Translations under genes and position numbers: made by a program
In this document: positions 59,444 to 64,000 of the stretch, in pieces
Numbering within the stretch: the stretch's first letter is position 1
How the letters are laid out: each line of letters begins with the position of its first letter
Origin: CAXXOK01 sp964640955
Lineage (GTDB): Bacteria; Bacillota; Clostridia; Christensenellales; Aristaeellaceae
Assembly: GCA_964640955.1 (NCBI GenBank)
Contig: CAZXJI010000019.1
Coordinates: forward strand, 7,913 to 71,912
Reading direction: 5' to 3'
Length of the DNA stretch: 64,000 bases
Notes under the pieces: generated by a model
The model's database searches: none
Told to the model about the DNA's origin: nothing
Seen by the model: only the letters and a program-made list of their open reading frames with translations

Positions 59444-60801
59444 AGCGTTTCCCCGTTGGTCTCCATCACGCGGCGATACCAGTAAGCGCTGTCCTTCGCG
59501 GTGCGCTGCTGCGTTTGAAAGTCCACGTACACCAGCCCGAAGCGCTCGTTGTACCCCCGCGTCCACTCGAAGTTGTCAAACATCGACCACGACAGATATC
59601 CGTACACGTCCACGCCCTCCGTCGCCGCGCGGCGCAGGGCGAGCAGGTAGCGGTTGAGGTAATCCACGCGGTTGGGGTCGTGCACCTTGCCGTCCAACGA
59701 TACGGCGTCGTGGGCGCTCATGCCGTTTTCGGTGATGAACACGGGCTTTTGATATCGCTCCCACAGGAAGCGCGGGCCCCAGTAGAGCGTATCGGGCGTT
59801 ACGGGCCAGTCGCAGGCCGTGCGCGGGTGCCCCGGCGGCAACGGCAGCGTAACGGCGCCTCCCTTTTCGTCGAAACGTACGCGCCGGCCCTCGTAATAGT
59901 TGAACGCGCAGTAATCCAGCGGCTGAAACGTTTCCAAAAGCGTCTTTTCCCAGTCGCGGGGCAGGTGCCGCCCGTACCAGCGCAGGCCGTCCTCCGGGTA
60001 GCGCCCCAAAAACACGGGGTCCAGCCACCAGGACGCGCTCCACGCCCAGTGCTCCGGCTCGGGTCCGGGATGGCCGAAGCAGGCGGCGCGCGCCGCATTG
60101 ATGTCCCCGAGCGTTTCCGTATCGGGGATCGAAGCCTGGCCGCAACCCACGAAGCCGATGCGCGCCCCCGGCACCAGCGCGCGGATCTGCGCGGCCGCCA
60201 GCGCGTGCGCCAGATGCACGTGGTACGCCACGGGCACGGCCTGCTCTAGGGGCAGCTCGTACCCCGGCGCGTGCTTCCCCAGCACGTAGCCCAGCCCCAC
60301 CAGGCATTCCGGCTCGTTGAAGGTAAAAAAGTCCTTCACGCGGTCGCCGTAGCGCCGGGCCGCGAGCGCCGCGTACGCCTCGAACCACTTGGGGGATTCG
60401 GGATTTTGAAAGCCGCCCCGGCGCTGCAGGGCGCTGGGCAGATCCCAATGGTACAGGGTCATCAGCGGCGTAATGCCGTTTAACAGCAGCTCGTCGATCA
60501 ACTCGTCGTAAAAGCGCAGGCCCTCCGGGTTGGGTTCCCCCGTCCCCTCCGGCAAAAGCCGGGGCCAGGAGACGGAAAAGCGGTAGTTCCGGATGCCGAG
60601 CTGCGCCATCAGCCGCACGTCCTCGCGGAAGCGGTGGTAGTGATCGCAGGCCGTATCCCCCGTGTGCCCTTCGTACACCTTGCCCGGCGTATGGCAGAAA
60701 TCATCCCAGATGGAGCGGCCCTTGCCGCCCTCGAAGGCCGCGCCTTCCACCTGATAGGCGGAGGTCGCCGCGCCCCACACGAAACCCTTGCGAAAGCCCA
60801 T
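59440..60801 (-). CDS. GH1 family beta-glucosidase (or 6-phospho-beta-glycosidase)
   Basis: A 453-residue TIM-barrel retaining glycosidase: FVWGAATSAYQVEGA at the N-terminus, acid/base Glu163 in TFNEPE, and nucleophile Glu358 in ITENG; NYYEGRRV and SWSMFDNFEW match GH1. The start at 60801 has GGAGG six bases upstream; the ATG at 60807 abuts the ribosome binding site. No signal peptide is seen, so it acts on imported beta-glycosides. The stop codon is provided by an inserted inverted-repeat element. Confidence 0.93.
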   Translation of the reverse strand: MGFRKGFVWGAATSAYQVEGAAFEGGKGRSIWDDFCHTPGKVYEGHTGDTACDHYHRFREDVRLMAQLGIRNYRFSVSWPRLLPEGTGEPNPEGLRFYDELIDELLLNGITPLMTLYHWDLPSALQRRGGFQNPESPKWFEAYAALAARRYGDRVKDFFTFNEPECLVGLGYVLGKHAPGYELPLEQAVPVAYHVHLAHALAAAQIRALVPGARIGFVGCGQASIPDTETLGDINAARAACFGHPGPEPEHWAWSASWWLDPVFLGRYPEDGLRWYGRHLPRDWEKTLLETFQPLDYCAFNYYEGRRVRFDEKGGAVTLPLPPGHPRTACDWPVTPDTLYWGPRFLWERYQKPVFITENGMSAHDAVSLDGKVHDPNRVDYLNRYLLALRRAATEGVDVYGYLSWSMFDNFEWTRGYNERFGLVYVDFQTQQRTAKDSAYWYRRVMETNGETL

Positions 60802-60857
60802 GTTCATCCTCCATCGCCGCGTTCGCGGCCGTGAACTGTTACGGATCGTATGCCCTG

Positions 60858-60886
60858 ATACTATCCGAAAAAACGGCCTTTGGCAA
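60858..60886 (-). promoter_or_regulatory. Promoter of the GH1 gene
   Basis: TTGCCA (60881-60886) and TAGTAT (60858-60863) are 17 bp apart on the minus strand. Confidence 0.7.
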
Positions 60887-60949
60887 GCGGAAAAACGGAC
60901 GGATGGCCTGCAACTTACCCGTGCCAAAGCGCACCTTGCCTGCAAACCC

Positions 60950-60978
60950 TTGCGGTGCGCGGCAAAACGAAGTATGCT
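60950..60978 (+). promoter_or_regulatory. Promoter of the ABC transporter operon
   Basis: TTGCGG (60950-60955) and TATGCT (60973-60978) are 17 bp apart. Confidence 0.65.
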
Positions 60979-61034
60979 GGTTGCGATAGGGGCGCGGCGC
61001 GCCCGCGCGACTTGAGAAAGGGGGATGCCCGTTT

Positions 61035-61910
<876 letters not shown>

Positions 61911-61922
61911 GGGGGCGGGCGT

Positions 61923-62720
61923 GTGAATATCTACCTGCACGAGCTGAGGACGTACCGCAAAAACACCCTTTTGTGGATCGTTTCGCTGTGCGTCGGAACG
62001 CTTTTCATGTTCTGGCTGTATCCGACCTTTTCCGAGAACACCGCGGCGTTTGCGGATCTGCTTGGTAACTATCCGCAGGTCATCCAGAGTGCCTTCGGCC
62101 TGTCGTTGGATTCCATCGGCACGGTGCCGGGCTTCTATTCCTTCATCGTCACGTTCTTCACCCTGTGCGGCGCGGTGCAGGCCATGACGCTGGGGGTGTC
62201 GGTCTTAAGCCGCGAAACCACGGGGAAAACGGTCGACTTCCTTTTAACCCGTCCGGTTGCTCGCGGCAGGGTGCTCACGGCCAAGCTGCTGGCGGTCTTT
62301 ACCTGCGTCGCGCTCACCTCCGCCCTGTACGTGGGGGTGTCGCTGGGCACCGCGTCGGCGGTTTCCGGCACGGCGTTCTCGCTTCGGCTGTTCCTGCTTT
62401 TGGCGTTCACGTTTTTCTTCCTGCAGGTGCTGTTTCTGGCGCTGGGCTTCGGCGTGGGGGCCGTCGCGCCGCGCGTGCGCTCGGTGCTGCCGGTCACGCT
62501 GAGCACGGTGTTCGGGTTTTTCGTCATCGGGATGATCGCGGCGGCGCTGGGCAGGGACGACCTTTATTACCTGGCGCCGTTCAAGTACTTCGACACCGTC
62601 GAGATTCTCAAAACCGCGTCCTACCGGCCGTCCTTCGTGCTCACGGCCGCGGCGGTCGCCGTGCTGTCGGTCGCGGTCGCCTATGCCGTCTACCTGCGCC
62701 GGGACATCCGCGCTTCGTAA
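61923..62720 (+). CDS. ABC-2-type permease
   Basis: A 265-residue membrane protein with six hydrophobic segments (TLLWIVSLCVGTLFMFWLY, FYSFIVTFFTLCGAVQAMTLG, LLAVFTCVALTSALYVGV and later ones). LSRETTGKTVDFLLTRPVARGRVLTAKL is a common cytosolic stretch of ABC-2 permeases. The GTG at 61923 lies 12 bases after the ATPase stop. Confidence 0.88.
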   Translation: MNIYLHELRTYRKNTLLWIVSLCVGTLFMFWLYPTFSENTAAFADLLGNYPQVIQSAFGLSLDSIGTVPGFYSFIVTFFTLCGAVQAMTLGVSVLSRETTGKTVDFLLTRPVARGRVLTAKLLAVFTCVALTSALYVGVSLGTASAVSGTAFSLRLFLLLAFTFFFLQVLFLALGFGVGAVAPRVRSVLPVTLSTVFGFFVIGMIAAALGRDDLYYLAPFKYFDTVEILKTASYRPSFVLTAAAVAVLSVAVAYAVYLRRDIRAS

Positions 62721-62735
62721 GGGAGGGCAACGAAT

Positions 62736-63527
62736 ATGAACGTATATCGCAGGGAAATGAGGGCCTCCGTCCGTCCGCTCATGCTGTGGACGCTGGGCGT
62801 GCTGTTCTTTATCGGCGCGGCCGCGGGCAAGTTTTCGGCCGTCGCGGGCGACGCCTCGGCGTTGGATCTGTTCAACGGCATGCCCATGGGCATACAGGCG
62901 CTTTTCGGCATCGGGGTGTTGGACTTTTCGCTGGCCAGCGGCTTTTACGCCATGATGTACACGTACCTTGTGCTGATGGCGGCCATCCACGCGGCCATGC
63001 TGGGCGCGGTGATCCTCTCCAAGGAGGAACGCGACAAGACGACGGAATTTCTGTACGTCAAGCCCGCCTCCCGGGCGGCGATCCTGACGGCGAAGCTGCT
63101 GGCGGCGCTGACCCAGGTGCTGGTTTTCGCGCTGGTCAACTGGATTGCCGCGGCGGGATTCGTGGCCGCCTACGGCGAAACCGCCGGCGCGGAGATCGCC
63201 GAGCTGATCGCGGGGATGCTTTTGGTCCAGCTGGTGTTTCTTTCGCTGGGTATCGCGGCGGCGGCGGTGTTCAAACGCCCCAAGGCCGCCACGGGCGTGG
63301 CGACGGGCGCGATGCTGATCGCCTATTTCCTCTCCATCGCCATCGACCTCAACGGCGATCTGGACTGGATGACCTTCCTCACGCCCTTCGCCTACTTCGA
63401 CGCCAAGGACGTCGTGGGCGCGGGGAAGGGCCTAAGCGTGCCCTATACGCTTCTGTGCGTCGGCCTCGTCGCCGCGCTGACCGCGCTTTCCTACCTGCGC
63501 TTTGAACGGCGCGACCTGCAAGTGTAG
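62736..63527 (+). CDS. ABC-2-type permease, second subunit
   Basis: A 263-residue paralogue of the preceding permease, with ILSKEERDKTTEFLYVKPASRAAILTAKL in the same position as the neighbour's cytosolic stretch and about six helices. It completes the exporter. It starts 15 bases after the first permease stop and its stop lies four bases from the convergent glycosidase stop. Confidence 0.88.
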   Translation: MNVYRREMRASVRPLMLWTLGVLFFIGAAAGKFSAVAGDASALDLFNGMPMGIQALFGIGVLDFSLASGFYAMMYTYLVLMAAIHAAMLGAVILSKEERDKTTEFLYVKPASRAAILTAKLLAALTQVLVFALVNWIAAAGFVAAYGETAGAEIAELIAGMLLVQLVFLSLGIAAAAVFKRPKAATGVATGAMLIAYFLSIAIDLNGDLDWMTFLTPFAYFDAKDVVGAGKGLSVPYTLLCVGLVAALTALSYLRFERRDLQV

Positions 63528-63531
63528 CGGC

Positions 63532-64000
63532 TCAGCCCACGTCGACGGCGAACACCCGCGCCGTGAGGGGCGCAAGCGTCACGGTCAGCGCGTCGGCCGT
63601 CCGGCTGAGCGGCACGGGCCGCCCCGCCGGGTACAGGCAGCGCGCGCCCTTCACCCCGCGGCCGGGCAGGGGCAGCGTTACGGTGTTCTCGTCTCCGCGC
63701 ACGTGCCACACGCAAAGGTAGAGCGTCTCCCCGCAGTCCACGCCGAAGGCGAGGAAGGGGGACGCGAGGCTCCCCAGCCCGATGGGCCAGAAGGGGAGCC
63801 CTTCCTTTGTCCTTTCGCAGATGGCTTTGTGGCAGGTAAGCCCTTCCCTGACCAGCGCGAGGCGCTCCGGCGCAAGCCTTGGCAGGTGCCCGCTCTGGTG
63901 CACGCGCAACAGCATGCAGTTGACCATGTTGAAGATGGTTTCCTCCTCGTCCCCCTCCGGCAGGGGATAGCTCCAGATGGCCGCCTGCTCGGGCGTGACG
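63532..64000 (-). CDS. Alpha-galactosidase (GH36-like), C-terminal part only
   Basis: The last 155 codons of a gene that continues beyond the right edge. It contains VTPEQAAIWSYPLPEG, NMVNCMLLRVHQSGHLPRLAPERLALVREG and GLPFWPIGLGSLASPFLAFGV, a typical GH36 C-terminal region (the WPIGL and RVHQSGH segments are shared), followed by a beta-rich terminal domain ending TARVFAVDVG. The catalytic residues lie outside the window. It would fit with the neighbouring GH1 gene in sugar breakdown. Confidence 0.8.
   Translation of the reverse strand, partial: VTPEQAAIWSYPLPEGDEEETIFNMVNCMLLRVHQSGHLPRLAPERLALVREGLTCHKAICERTKEGLPFWPIGLGSLASPFLAFGVDCGETLYLCVWHVRGDENTVTLPLPGRGVKGARCLYPAGRPVPLSRTADALTVTLAPLTARVFAVDVG

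Overview
The window is a GC-rich bacterial chromosome segment, most likely from an anaerobic Gram-positive Clostridia-type Firmicute. That placement is inferred from the ylxM-ffh-rpsP-khpA-rimM-trmD gene order, the strong AGGAGG ribosome binding sites, the rubredoxin/rubrerythrin-type electron carriers, a RACo-type corrinoid activator, M42 peptidases and a DctPQM TRAP system. Nothing in the sequence fixes the genus.

Layout. Positions 1-5816 (minus strand) hold a tailed-phage packaging and head module: terS, terL, portal, scaffold, major capsid, a connector-like protein and a minor capsid protein cut by the window edge. It abuts the host gene rpiB with no lysogeny or replication genes between, behind a 460-bp leader full of GC-rich inverted repeats. 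Positions 6181-15403 hold rpiB, a DMT-family exporter and a minus-strand envelope block: a multi-pass GT2, an LTA-synthase-like sulfatase, UDP-galactopyranose mutase, a GT2, an AATase/condensation-type acyltransferase and a DUF6320 membrane protein. Positions 15474-21603 are a minus-strand run of housekeeping genes (uridine-kinase-like P-loop kinase, DEDDh exonuclease, BaiN/HI0933 flavoprotein, RpiR regulator, SurE, small membrane protein). Positions 21680-26448 contain a small membrane protein, a 2H phosphoesterase and the SRP/S16/tRNA-modification operon with a near-consensus promoter. Positions 26469-30430 contain tag, an AI-2E-type permease, a TPM protein and a zinc-ribbon membrane protein.

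Positions 30576-33238 hold a repeat fragment, a 59-residue acidic gene, an esterase and a Gfo/Idh/MocA oxidoreductase. Positions 33313-39646 form a catabolic unit: TRAP transporter DctPQM, a mandelate-racemase-type enolase-superfamily enzyme, a frameshifted LarA-like gene and a convergent FadR-type GntR regulator whose probable operator (overlapping palindromes) lies just downstream of the dctP -10 box and recurs imperfectly before gntR itself. Positions 39745-48393 contain a secreted unknown, a phosphohexomutase, a GlsB-type protein, three tandem M42 peptidases and a divergent rubredoxin / degenerate rubrerythrin / ferredoxin operon. Positions 48440-50638 contain twin terminators around a 247-bp MITE-like element, a VOC protein, a DUF4282 protein, tRNA-Leu(UAA) and a small AT-rich island with a winged-helix gene.

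Positions 50686-57130 run from a second DMT exporter through a surface-glycan cluster (GT2, DegT aminotransferase, flippase, ATP-grasp) into miaA. Positions 57161-64000 contain a RACo-like protein, a nucleotidyltransferase-like protein, a 167-bp inverted-repeat element whose end supplies the stop codon of a GH1 beta-glucosidase, an ABC-2 export system and a GH36 alpha-galactosidase cut by the right edge.
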